A stretch of 17,548 nt of DNA from Clostridia bacterium. GTDB lineage: Bacteria > Bacillota_A > Clostridia > Christensenellales > Aristaeellaceae. This document shows, one piece after another, positions 7,968 to 13,349 of this stretch; the first letter of the stretch is position 1, and each line of letters opens with the position of its first letter. The position numbers were made by a program, and so were the translations under genes. The notes under the pieces were generated by a model. It made no database searches. It had not been told where the DNA came from and was given only the letters and a program-made list of their open reading frames with translations. The stretch is from positions 1 to 17,548 of the forward strand of contig JAGBBE010000107.1 of the NCBI GenBank assembly GCA_017938645.1. The letters are read 5' to 3'.

Positions 7968-7996
7968 AGAATAGCAGTCATTCATTCAAAAGTCAA
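7968..7996 (-). promoter_or_regulatory. Sigma-A promoter of the arabinoside operon
   Basis: On the minus strand, TTGACT (7996-7991) is followed by a 17-nt spacer and TATTCT (7973-7968). RNA would start near 7961, about 65 nt before the binding-protein ATG, with operator O1 immediately downstream. Confidence 0.75.
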
Positions 7997-8029
7997 TATC
8001 TAAAATGTGCTTTTTGGCGCAATATCATA

Positions 8030-8045
8030 GGTTAATTTGATAACC
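8030..8045. promoter_or_regulatory. Operator O2, second GGTTA-N6-TAACC site
   Basis: GGTTA at 8030-8034 and TAACC at 8041-8045 have the same 6-nt spacing as in O1. The site lies just upstream of the repressor gene's -35 and about 92 bp from O1, centre to centre. Repression looping between the two sites is possible. Confidence 0.5.
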
Positions 8046-8052
8046 AAATTGA

Positions 8053-8081
8053 TTGACGAAGTTTTTTGAGTTTGTTATAAT
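8053..8081 (+). promoter_or_regulatory. Sigma-A promoter of the LacI-type repressor gene
   Basis: TTGACG (8053-8058), a 17-nt spacer and a perfect TATAAT (8076-8081). A TTAACCTTCC half-operator (8093-8102) falls about 5-15 nt downstream of the expected start, which suggests autorepression. Confidence 0.8.
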
Positions 8082-8125
8082 AGAGAAAACGTTTAACCTT
8101 CCTGATACGAAAGAGGTGTGCGGCT

Positions 8126-9148
8126 TTGGCAACCATGCGTGATGTGGCCCTGCTGGCGGGCGTATCCACCGCAACCGTTTCCCACGTGGTGAACGGCACC
8201 AAGAAACTCTCTCCCGAGACAACTGAAAAAGTGCTCATGGCCATTGCTCAAGCCAACTACACGCCCAACACGCTGGCCAAGTCCCTGCGCAGCGGTCAGA
8301 CCCACACCATCGGCGTGCTGGTCGAGGACATCCGCGGTCTGCCGGTGGCGGGTATCGTCAGCGGCATCAATGAGACGCTCTCCAAGTCAGGTTACCGGAT
8401 GATTCTGCATGACCTGCATCTGCTGGAGAAGCTGTACAACCAGTATGAACAAATCGGCGCGTACCGTCAGAGAATCAACAACGGCGTCTCTCTCCTGCAG
8501 TCCTCCAACGTGGATGGAATCATCTATGTGGGCATGCACGACCGTCATCTGGATTATCTGTTTGATCCGATGGATACTCCGCTGGTTTTTGCCTATTCCC
8601 ACGGCACCAAAGAAGATACCTATGTCACCTATTCCAATCAGGATTCCGCCGCGGACATGACCCGCTATCTGCTTTCCAGGGGCCATGAACGCATCGCCGT
8701 CATCGCCGGCCATCCGCACTCCTACCCCACCGCCCGCCGCATGCACGGGATTCAGATGGCCATGCAGCAGGTCGGGCTGATCATCCCGGAGGAGTACATC
8801 CGCTACGGCAACTGGGAATACGAATCCGGCGTGGAGCAGACCCGCGCCCTGCTCGCTCTGGAAAACCGTCCCACCGCCATCTTCGCCATGAACGACCTGA
8901 TGGCCGCCGGATGCATGCATGTGCTCAACGACGCCGGTCTGCGCATTCCTCAGGACATGGCCGTTGTTGGCTTTGACAACCGCGAAATTGCCAGCTATCT
9001 TCAGCCGCCGCTGACCACCGTCCAGCTGCCCACCACGGAGATCGGCACCAGCGCTGCGCTGCATATGATGGAAAAGATCAACAATCCCGCCTCGCAGCCG
9101 GTAAGGGAGATTATTCATTGCTCCATTGTGGAGAGGCAGTCGGTGTAA
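8126..9148 (+). CDS. LacI/GalR family transcriptional repressor
   Basis: A 340-aa cytoplasmic regulator. The N-terminal helix-turn-helix MRDVALLAGVSTATVSHVVN is followed by the hinge helix region NTLAKSLRSG (about 48-57) that contacts the minor groove. A periplasmic-binding-type sugar sensor domain runs from about residue 61 to the end, with DGIIYVGM, FAMNDLMAAGCMHVLND and VVGFDNREIASYLQPPLTTV. The start is TTG at 8126, 8 nt after AGAGGTG; it gives the usual MATxxDVA N-terminus. The next in-frame ATG (8135) is badly spaced. The gene is divergent from the GH127 operon with GGTTA-type operators between them, so it most likely represses that operon and itself and is released by an imported sugar. 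The importer downstream has different operator sequences. Confidence 0.93.
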   Translation: MATMRDVALLAGVSTATVSHVVNGTKKLSPETTEKVLMAIAQANYTPNTLAKSLRSGQTHTIGVLVEDIRGLPVAGIVSGINETLSKSGYRMILHDLHLLEKLYNQYEQIGAYRQRINNGVSLLQSSNVDGIIYVGMHDRHLDYLFDPMDTPLVFAYSHGTKEDTYVTYSNQDSAADMTRYLLSRGHERIAVIAGHPHSYPTARRMHGIQMAMQQVGLIIPEEYIRYGNWEYESGVEQTRALLALENRPTAIFAMNDLMAAGCMHVLNDAGLRIPQDMAVVGFDNREIASYLQPPLTTVQLPTTEIGTSAALHMMEKINNPASQPVREIIHCSIVERQSV

Positions 9149-9242
9149 CAGCAGAAAGGCACAGACATCCAGGCCAGACCGCCTCTTACATTCCTCAAAT
9201 GTGATACAAGGAAAAAAAGAGGCAGAAAATCACAAAAAACGG

Positions 9243-9271
9243 TTGACAAACGTTTGCGCATGGTATATGCT
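9243..9271 (+). promoter_or_regulatory. Sigma-A promoter of the second sugar importer operon
   Basis: A perfect TTGACA (9243-9248), a 17-nt spacer and TATGCT (9266-9271), about 105 nt before the binding-protein ATG. The spacer contains an operator-like palindrome. Confidence 0.75.
9247..9256. promoter_or_regulatory. Operator Oa inside the promoter spacer (CAAACGTTTG)
   Basis: A perfect 10-bp palindrome centred on CG, overlapping the end of the -35 and the spacer. CG-centred AAACGTTT is typical of LacI-family binding sites. Occupation would exclude RNA polymerase. Confidence 0.6.
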
Positions 9272-9296
9272 AACAACAGTGCAGATGCGTGTGTTC

Positions 9297-9312
9297 GTGC
9301 AAACGTTCGCAC
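9297..9312. promoter_or_regulatory. Operator Ob / possible cre site in the leader
   Basis: A 16-bp palindrome with one mismatched pair, GTGCAAACGTTCGCAC. Its core (9298-9311) fits the cre pattern TGNNANCGNTNNCA for CcpA, and it also resembles Oa 54 bp upstream. It lies in the transcribed leader, where a bound protein would act as a roadblock. Confidence 0.55.
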
Positions 9313-9375
9313 AGTGCTGCTAGGAATTCACAAATGCGGCAAAATGCCGTAAATAATCAAGAGGGGTGTACTGTC

Positions 9376-10647
9376 ATGAAGAAACTTGTTGCCCTGGTAA
9401 TGACCCTGATTATGGCCCTGTCCATGATCACTGTGGCTTCCGCTGCTGATGGTAAGGTTTACTATCTCAACTTCAAGCCCGAAGCTGATGAGGCCTGGCA
9501 GGCTCTGGCCAAGACCTACACCGAGCAGACCGGCGTGGAAGTTAAGGTTGTGACCGCTGCTTCCGGCACCTACTCCGAGACCCTGACTGCTGAGATGGAC
9601 AAGGGCAAGGACGCTCCCACCCTGTTCCAGTGCGGCAACCAGGCTGGCATCGACACCTGGGCTGACTTCCTGCTGGACCTCAACGGCACTGAGTTTGCCA
9701 ACGAGCTGACCACCAGCGACTTCAACCTCTACGGCGAGAACGGCGAACTGTACGCTGTGGGCTACTGCTACGAAGCTTTCGGCATCATCGCCAACAAGGC
9801 CCTCATCGAGAAGGCCGGCCACACCGTGGAAGAAATCGTGAACTTCGAAACCCTGAAGGCCGTTGTGGAAGACATCCACGCCCGTAAGGACGAGCTGGGC
9901 TTCGACGCCTTCTCTCCCGCCGGTCTGGACGGTTCCAGCTCCTGGCGTTTCTCCGGCCATCTGGCCAACATGCCCCTGTACTACGAGTTCCGTGACAATG
10001 GCGTGACTTCTCAGCCCGCCACCATCACCGGCGCTTACCTGGATGGCTTCAAGAACATCTGGGATCTGTACATCAACAACGCTTCCGTGGATCCCAGCCA
10101 GCTGGCTTCCTCCACTGGCGACGAGTCTCTGGCCGCTTTCGGCGAGGGCAAGGCTGCTTTCTATCAGAACGGCACCTGGGAATACGCCAACCTGACCGGC
10201 AAGTACGGCATGAAGGCTGAAGATCTGGTTATGCTGCCCATCTACATCGGCGTCGAAGGCGAAGAGAACGCTGCTCTGCCCTGCGGCACTGAGAACTGCT
10301 GGGCCGTCAACAGCCAGGCTTCCGAAGCTGACCAGAAGGCTACCCTGGACTTCCTCAAGTGGGTCGTGACCGGCGAAGAAGGCACCACCATGATGGCCGA
10401 GCAGTTTGGCCCCATCCCCTTCAAGGCCGCCAAGGCTTCTGACAACGTGTTCTTCAACGATGCCAACAAGTACATCGCTGAGGGCAAGTACGTTGTGTCC
10501 TGGGCCTTCAACTACACTCCCAACGTTGACACCTGGCGCGCTGGCGTTGTGGCCGCTATGACCCAGTACTCTGCCGGCACCGGCAGCTGGGACGACGTGG
10601 TTACTGCTTTCGTGCAGGGCTGGGCTACCCAGTATGCCAACCAGTAA
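9376..10647 (+). CDS. Extracellular sugar-binding protein (family 1) of the second importer
   Basis: A 423-aa solute-binding protein. The signal peptide MKKLVALVMTLIMALSMITVASA ends in ASA/AD (cleavage about 23/24) and contains no cysteine, so it is not a lipoprotein. The mature part shows family-1 features: EADEAWQALAKTYTEQTGVEV, then GKDAPTLFQ, then GIIANKALIEKAG at the domain crossover, LAAFGEGKAAFYQNGTWEYA, and a C-terminal TFLKWVVTGEEG-like helix. It resembles raffinose/MSM-type binding proteins, but the substrate is unknown. The start was chosen from AAGAGGGG 9 nt upstream and from the signal peptide; the open frame extends further upstream but lacks a site. Codons are strongly biased towards a small set (GGC, AAG, CTG, GCT, ATC), suggesting very high expression. 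Confidence 0.92.
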   Translation: MKKLVALVMTLIMALSMITVASAADGKVYYLNFKPEADEAWQALAKTYTEQTGVEVKVVTAASGTYSETLTAEMDKGKDAPTLFQCGNQAGIDTWADFLLDLNGTEFANELTTSDFNLYGENGELYAVGYCYEAFGIIANKALIEKAGHTVEEIVNFETLKAVVEDIHARKDELGFDAFSPAGLDGSSSWRFSGHLANMPLYYEFRDNGVTSQPATITGAYLDGFKNIWDLYINNASVDPSQLASSTGDESLAAFGEGKAAFYQNGTWEYANLTGKYGMKAEDLVMLPIYIGVEGEENAALPCGTENCWAVNSQASEADQKATLDFLKWVVTGEEGTTMMAEQFGPIPFKAAKASDNVFFNDANKYIAEGKYVVSWAFNYTPNVDTWRAGVVAAMTQYSAGTGSWDDVVTAFVQGWATQYANQ

Positions 10648-10672
10648 TTCCAGTATTTAAACATGCATTCCG

Positions 10673-10701
10673 GGGAGCGGGCTTGGCCCCGCTCCCTTTT
10701 T
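10673..10701 (+). terminator. Attenuator/partial terminator after the second binding-protein gene
   Basis: Arms 10673-10681 and 10688-10696 pair perfectly over 9 bp (GGGAGCGGG) around a 6-nt loop and are followed by TTTTT (10697-10701). It sits 25 nt past the stop codon, between the binding protein and its permeases. Partial read-through would give many more binding-protein transcripts than permease transcripts. Confidence 0.75.
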
Positions 10702-10724
10702 CCTCTGATTTGCAAGTAAGCTTG

Positions 10725-10763
10725 CCGTCTCATCAGCGCTCCTGCAGAGCATTGATGAGACGG
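10725..10763 (+). promoter_or_regulatory. Second intercistronic hairpin before the permease genes
   Basis: Arms 10725-10735 and 10753-10763 pair perfectly over 11 bp (CCGTCTCATCA). A smaller internal stem GCTC/GAGC (10738-10741 with 10747-10750) lies inside. It has no T-tract and ends 6 nt before the AAGGAG of the next gene. It could be a 5' stabiliser of the processed permease RNA or could modulate access to that ribosome binding site. Confidence 0.5.
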
Positions 10764-10778
10764 TAAACCAAGGAGCGG

Positions 10779-11702
10779 ATGAAAACCATGAAAAAAAACA
10801 GGAGAAGCGAATCAGCCGTCAACTCGCAGCTTATTCGCAGGCCCATTCAAAAACTCTTCCCCATTTTCCTGCTTCCTACGTTTGTGTGTTTCTGCATTGG
10901 CTTCCTGTGGCCGTTTTTGCAGGGAATTTATCTGTCCTTCTGTAAATTCACCATTACCAGCAACGCCAAGTGGATCGGCATCGGCAACTATGTAAAGGCT
11001 GTGCAGGATCCGGGCTTTATGCACGCCTTCGGTTACACGGCTCTGGTCGCGGTTTCCTCCCTTGTGATCATCAACGTGCTGGCTTTTGCCGTGGCCTATG
11101 CTCTCACGCGTGATATCGCCGGTGCAAACCTCTTCCGCGGCGTATTCTTTCTGCCCAACCTGATCGGCGGCATCGTGCTGGGTTATATCTGGAGCATGAT
11201 CTTCGACGGTTTCCTGCAGAACTACAACACCTCCATCGTGCTCAATTCGACCTACGGCTACTGGGGCCTGATCATTATGCTTTGCTGGCAGCAGATTGGC
11301 TACATGATGATCATCTATATCGCCGGTCTTCAGTCTGTAAGTGAGGATATGCTGGAAGCAGCGCAGATCGACGGCGCCAACGGCTGGCATACCCTGTGGC
11401 ACATCACCATCCCCACCGTGATGCCCTCGATTACCATCTGTACCTTCCTGTCTCTGACCAACGGCTTCAAGCTGTTTGACCAGAACCTGGTGCTTACCGG
11501 CGGTCAGCCGTTCTCCTTCCGTCCGGACGGCACGGTGCTTCGCACCACGGAAATGCTGGCGCTTAACATCTACAACACCTTCTATCTCAACTCCAAGTCC
11601 CGCGGCGTTGGTCAGGCCAAGGCCGTGCTGTTCTTCGTTCTGGTGGCTGTTATCGCGCTTGTTCAGCTCCGCGCGACTCATTCCAAGGAGGTGCAGCAGT
11701 AA
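10779..11702 (+). CDS. Sugar ABC transporter permease, MalF-like (second importer)
   Basis: A 307-aa CUT1 permease with a very basic N-terminus (KKNRR) and six predicted membrane segments, the first at about 26-50. The EAA motif that docks the ATPase is at about 190-212 (MLEAAQIDGANGWHTLWHIT), followed by a LTNGFKLFDQNLVLTGG segment typical of MalF/UgpA subunits. AAGGAG (10770-10775) is only 3 nt from the ATG at 10779 and 12 nt from a second in-frame ATG at 10788, so the exact start is uncertain by three codons. The stop TAA shares one base with the next ATG (TAATG), which indicates translational coupling. No ATPase gene is linked. Confidence 0.92.
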   Translation: MKTMKKNRRSESAVNSQLIRRPIQKLFPIFLLPTFVCFCIGFLWPFLQGIYLSFCKFTITSNAKWIGIGNYVKAVQDPGFMHAFGYTALVAVSSLVIINVLAFAVAYALTRDIAGANLFRGVFFLPNLIGGIVLGYIWSMIFDGFLQNYNTSIVLNSTYGYWGLIIMLCWQQIGYMMIIYIAGLQSVSEDMLEAAQIDGANGWHTLWHITIPTVMPSITICTFLSLTNGFKLFDQNLVLTGGQPFSFRPDGTVLRTTEMLALNIYNTFYLNSKSRGVGQAKAVLFFVLVAVIALVQLRATHSKEVQQ

Positions 11703-12544
11703 TGCGAAATCGAAAGCTCGGCAGGAAAATCCTGAGTATTCTGTTTGTCATCATCTCCATTTTTTACATGATGCCCATTGCCGTTGTGGCCTACAACTCC
11801 TTTAAGGAAAACGGCTCCATCAACACCGACACCTTCGCCCTGCCCAATGCGGAAACCAATGTGGGCTGGTACAACTATGTCAATGGTATGACTTTCGGCG
11901 AATATCCCTTCATCAAATCTGTGGAATACAGCTTCGTCATCACCATTCTTTCTGCAGCGCTGATCCTGATCTGCACTTCGATGGCCGCCTGGTATATCTC
12001 CCGCGTGGACGATCTGTTCTCCCGCATCGTATACTACCTGTGCGTTTTCTCCATGATCGTCCCCTTCCAGATGGTCATGTTCACGCTGGCCAAGACCGCC
12101 AACGTTACCGGACTGAACACGCCCTGGACCATTCCGGTCATCTATCTGGGCTTTGGCGCAGGTCTTGCGGTGTTCATGTTTGTGGGCTTTGTCAAGGGTA
12201 TGCCCCTTGCCATTGAGGAGGCAGCCGCCATCGATGGCTGCGGCCCGCTGCGCACGTTCTTCGGCGTGGTTTTCCCCATGCTCAAGCCCATTTTCATTTC
12301 TGTTGGCGTACTGGAGATCATGTGGGTATGGAATGACTACCTGCTGCCGTATCTGGTTCTGGACCGTACCGTATACCGCACCATTCCGATTCATATCCAG
12401 TACCTGCAGGGAAGCTACGGTCACGTTGACCTTGGCGCAACCATGGCTCTGATCATGATGTCCATCGTTCCCATCATCATTTTCTACCTGACCTGTCAGA
12501 AGTACATCGTTTCCGGCGTTATGGCCGGCGCTGTAAAGGGATAA
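11702..12544 (+). CDS. Sugar ABC transporter permease, MalG-like (second importer)
   Basis: A 280-aa CUT1 permease with six predicted membrane segments, the first at about 10-31. The EAA loop is at about 171-192 (EEAAAIDGCGPLRTFFGVVF), followed by WNDYLLPYLVL and a C-terminal QKYIVSGVMAGAVKG typical of MalG subunits. The start overlaps the stop of the preceding permease by one base and has AAGGAGG upstream within that gene. It is the last gene of the operon. An IS200-type element sits directly after its stop codon and supplies a plus-strand T-tract terminator at 12657-12684. It pairs with the product of 10779-11702. Confidence 0.92.
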   Translation: MRNRKLGRKILSILFVIISIFYMMPIAVVAYNSFKENGSINTDTFALPNAETNVGWYNYVNGMTFGEYPFIKSVEYSFVITILSAALILICTSMAAWYISRVDDLFSRIVYYLCVFSMIVPFQMVMFTLAKTANVTGLNTPWTIPVIYLGFGAGLAVFMFVGFVKGMPLAIEEAAAIDGCGPLRTFFGVVFPMLKPIFISVGVLEIMWVWNDYLLPYLVLDRTVYRTIPIHIQYLQGSYGHVDLGATMALIMMSIVPIIIFYLTCQKYIVSGVMAGAVKG

Positions 12545-12558
12545 TCCCGATAATCAAA

Positions 12559-12579
12559 ACCACCAGCTGAGCTGGTGGT
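12559..12579. repeat. IS200-type right-end hairpin
   Basis: Perfect 9-bp arms 12559-12567 and 12571-12579 with a TGA loop. It shares the CACCAGC/GCTGGTG core with the opposite end, which marks it as a TnpA recognition hairpin. It starts 14 nt after the permease stop codon. Confidence 0.6.
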
Positions 12580-12587
12580 ATGCACCG

Positions 12588-12626
12588 CGCCTTCAAGGCG
12601 ACAATACCAGCAGCGCCTAAAGGCGC
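12588..12626. repeat. Two small GC hairpins inside the IS right end
   Basis: CGCCTT/AAGGCG (12588-12593 with 12595-12600) and GCGCC-TAAA-GGCGC (12613-12617 with 12622-12626). Together with the end hairpin and the following terminator they make the non-coding 12545-12682 stretch almost entirely foldable. Confidence 0.45.
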
Positions 12627-12656
12627 GTTGAAAGATCTGGCAACCGCATCTTTTCT

Positions 12657-12684
12657 CAGGCCGCCGCTAAAGCGGCCTGTTTTT
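12657..12684 (+). terminator. Plus-strand terminator at the 3' end of tnpA
   Basis: Arms 12657-12664 (CAGGCCGC) and 12672-12679 (GCGGCCTG) around CGCTAAA, then TTTTT (12680-12684). The T-tract faces the plus strand and overlaps the tnpA stop codon. It would stop transcription from the sugar operon before it runs antisense through tnpA. Confidence 0.65.
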
Positions 12685-13174
12685 ATGCCCTTGGTTTCTT
12701 TCCCGGCTTGGATTTCTTTTCCGGATCAAACGGGTCAAGATACTCTTTGAACGACAACTGGTCTGCCATAATATCTTCCTGTAACTGGTTGCGAATATAT
12801 TTTGCTATTATTGTCTTGTCTCTTCCTACGGTATCCACATAGTATCCTCTGCACCAAAAGTGTCGATTTCCATACTTGTATTTTAGATTTGCATGCCTGT
12901 CAAAGATCATCAGCGAACTTTTTCCTTTCAGATAGCCTACAAATGCTGACACGCTCAAATGTGGTGGTATACTTACCAGCATATGAATATGATCCGCGCA
13001 GGCTTCTGCTTCTATGATTTCTACTCCCTTCATTTCGCACAGTTGTCTTAGTATTTTTCCTATATCGGCTTTGATCCGTCCATAGATTTCTTGTCTCCGA
13101 TATTTCGGTGCAAATACGATGTGATATTTACAATTCCATTTTGTATGTGATAAACTACGATTGTCATTTGTCAT
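12683..13174 (-). CDS. tnpA: IS200-type Y1 transposase TnpA
   Basis: A 163-aa HUH single-strand transposase. The HUH motif is ADHIHMLV with H62 and H64, and the catalytic tyrosine is Y126 in AKYIRNQ. NCKYHIVFAPKYRR near the N-terminus and the FWCRGYYVDTVG segment are family signatures, and all catalytic residues are present. The enzyme cuts and joins single-stranded DNA at hairpin ends during replication. The start at 13174 fits AAAGGAGG 10 nt upstream; the open frame continues to 13270 but that part covers the promoter and end hairpin. The C-terminal tail is lysine-rich and slightly longer than in many relatives. Both the ribosome binding site and the start codon lie in inverted repeats, which implies tight translational control. 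It appears intact. Confidence 0.92.
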   Translation of the reverse strand: MTNDNRSLSHTKWNCKYHIVFAPKYRRQEIYGRIKADIGKILRQLCEMKGVEIIEAEACADHIHMLVSIPPHLSVSAFVGYLKGKSSLMIFDRHANLKYKYGNRHFWCRGYYVDTVGRDKTIIAKYIRNQLQEDIMADQLSFKEYLDPFDPEKKSKPGKKPRA

Positions 13175-13184
13175 AAATGACAAA
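13167..13184 (-). promoter_or_regulatory. Hairpin over the tnpA start codon
   Basis: TTTGTCA (13167-13173) and TGACAAA (13178-13184) pair around a 4-nt loop. The AUG (13174-13172) straddles the loop-stem junction of the RNA, which should reduce tnpA initiation. Confidence 0.45.
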
Positions 13185-13242
13185 CCTCCTTTGCTTTTTG
13201 TTTCGGTTGCCAGACCTGAACTTATTATAGCAAAGGAGGTTT
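13182..13242 (-). promoter_or_regulatory. Anti-Shine-Dalgarno inverted repeat of tnpA
   Basis: Arms 13182-13195 and 13229-13242 pair perfectly over 14 bp. In tnpA-sense RNA the 3' arm is the ribosome binding site AGCAAAGGAGGTTT, and the 5' arm is its exact complement, 33 nt upstream. The 5' arm lies just upstream of the predicted -10, so only RNA entering from outside would contain both arms. Confidence 0.6.
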
Positions 13243-13254
13243 CCTGTATCTCAA
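13224..13254 (-). promoter_or_regulatory. Probable tnpA promoter
   Basis: A perfect TATAAT on the minus strand (13229-13224) is preceded by TTGAGA (13254-13249) with a long 19-nt spacer. RNA would start near 13217, about 43 nt before the tnpA ATG. The spacer is not ideal, so the promoter is probably weak. Confidence 0.45.
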
Positions 13255-13267
13255 GTTTTTCCATCCA

Positions 13268-13284
13268 CACCAGCTCTGCTGGTG
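13268..13284. repeat. IS200-type left-end hairpin
   Basis: Arms CACCAGC (13268-13274) and GCTGGTG (13278-13284) with a TCT loop. The core is the same as at the right end. It lies upstream of the tnpA promoter, as expected for the left end. Confidence 0.6.
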
Positions 13285-13310
13285 GTTATTTTTCGCTAAA
13301 GCTAACAAAA

Positions 13311-13349
13311 TAAAGCAAAACCACCCGTACATCGGGTGGTTTTGCTTTA
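13311..13349. terminator. Bidirectional terminator at the end of yaaA
   Basis: Arms 13311-13327 and 13333-13349 pair perfectly over 17 bp around the loop TACAT. The stem has a GC-rich top (ACCACCCG) and an A/T-rich base, so both strands carry a U-rich tail. The yaaA stop codon lies within the right arm. It was probably also the terminator of the second sugar operon before the IS200-type element inserted. Confidence 0.8.

Larger units (their letters stand above)
12555..13288 (-). mobile_element. IS200/IS605-family element (tnpA only)
   Basis: A Y1 transposase gene is bracketed by subterminal hairpins with the same core: ACCACCAGC-TGA-GCTGGTGGT (12559-12579) on the 3' side of tnpA and CACCAGC-TCT-GCTGGTG (13268-13284) on the 5' side. 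These are the expected folded ends recognised by TnpA as single-stranded DNA. There is no tnpB and no terminal inverted repeat or target duplication, as is normal for IS200. The exact tips cannot be fixed from one copy, so the boundaries are approximate to about 10-15 nt. It inserted immediately downstream of the second sugar operon. Confidence 0.75.

Noticed and set aside
7896..7985. A longer N-terminus for the first binding protein (30 extra residues).
   Set aside because: The extra stretch includes operator O1 and the promoter -10 region and would bury the signal peptide. The ATG at 7895 has a strong ribosome binding site.
9149..9242. A LacI-gene terminator formed by GCCTCTT/AAGAGGC after the stop codon.
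   Set aside because: The 7-bp stem has a loop of about 30 nt and is not followed by a T-tract, so it is not convincing. Nothing else was seen in this stretch before the promoter.
12545..12682. Hairpin-rich stretch as a CRISPR array or structured regulatory RNA gene.
   Set aside because: The hairpins differ in sequence with no regular repeat-spacer pattern, and they are explained by the right end and terminator of the IS200-type element.
13175..13270. A longer N-terminus for TnpA starting at 13270.
   Set aside because: It runs through the left-end hairpin and the predicted promoter. The start at 13174 has AAAGGAGG and gives the family's usual N-terminus.
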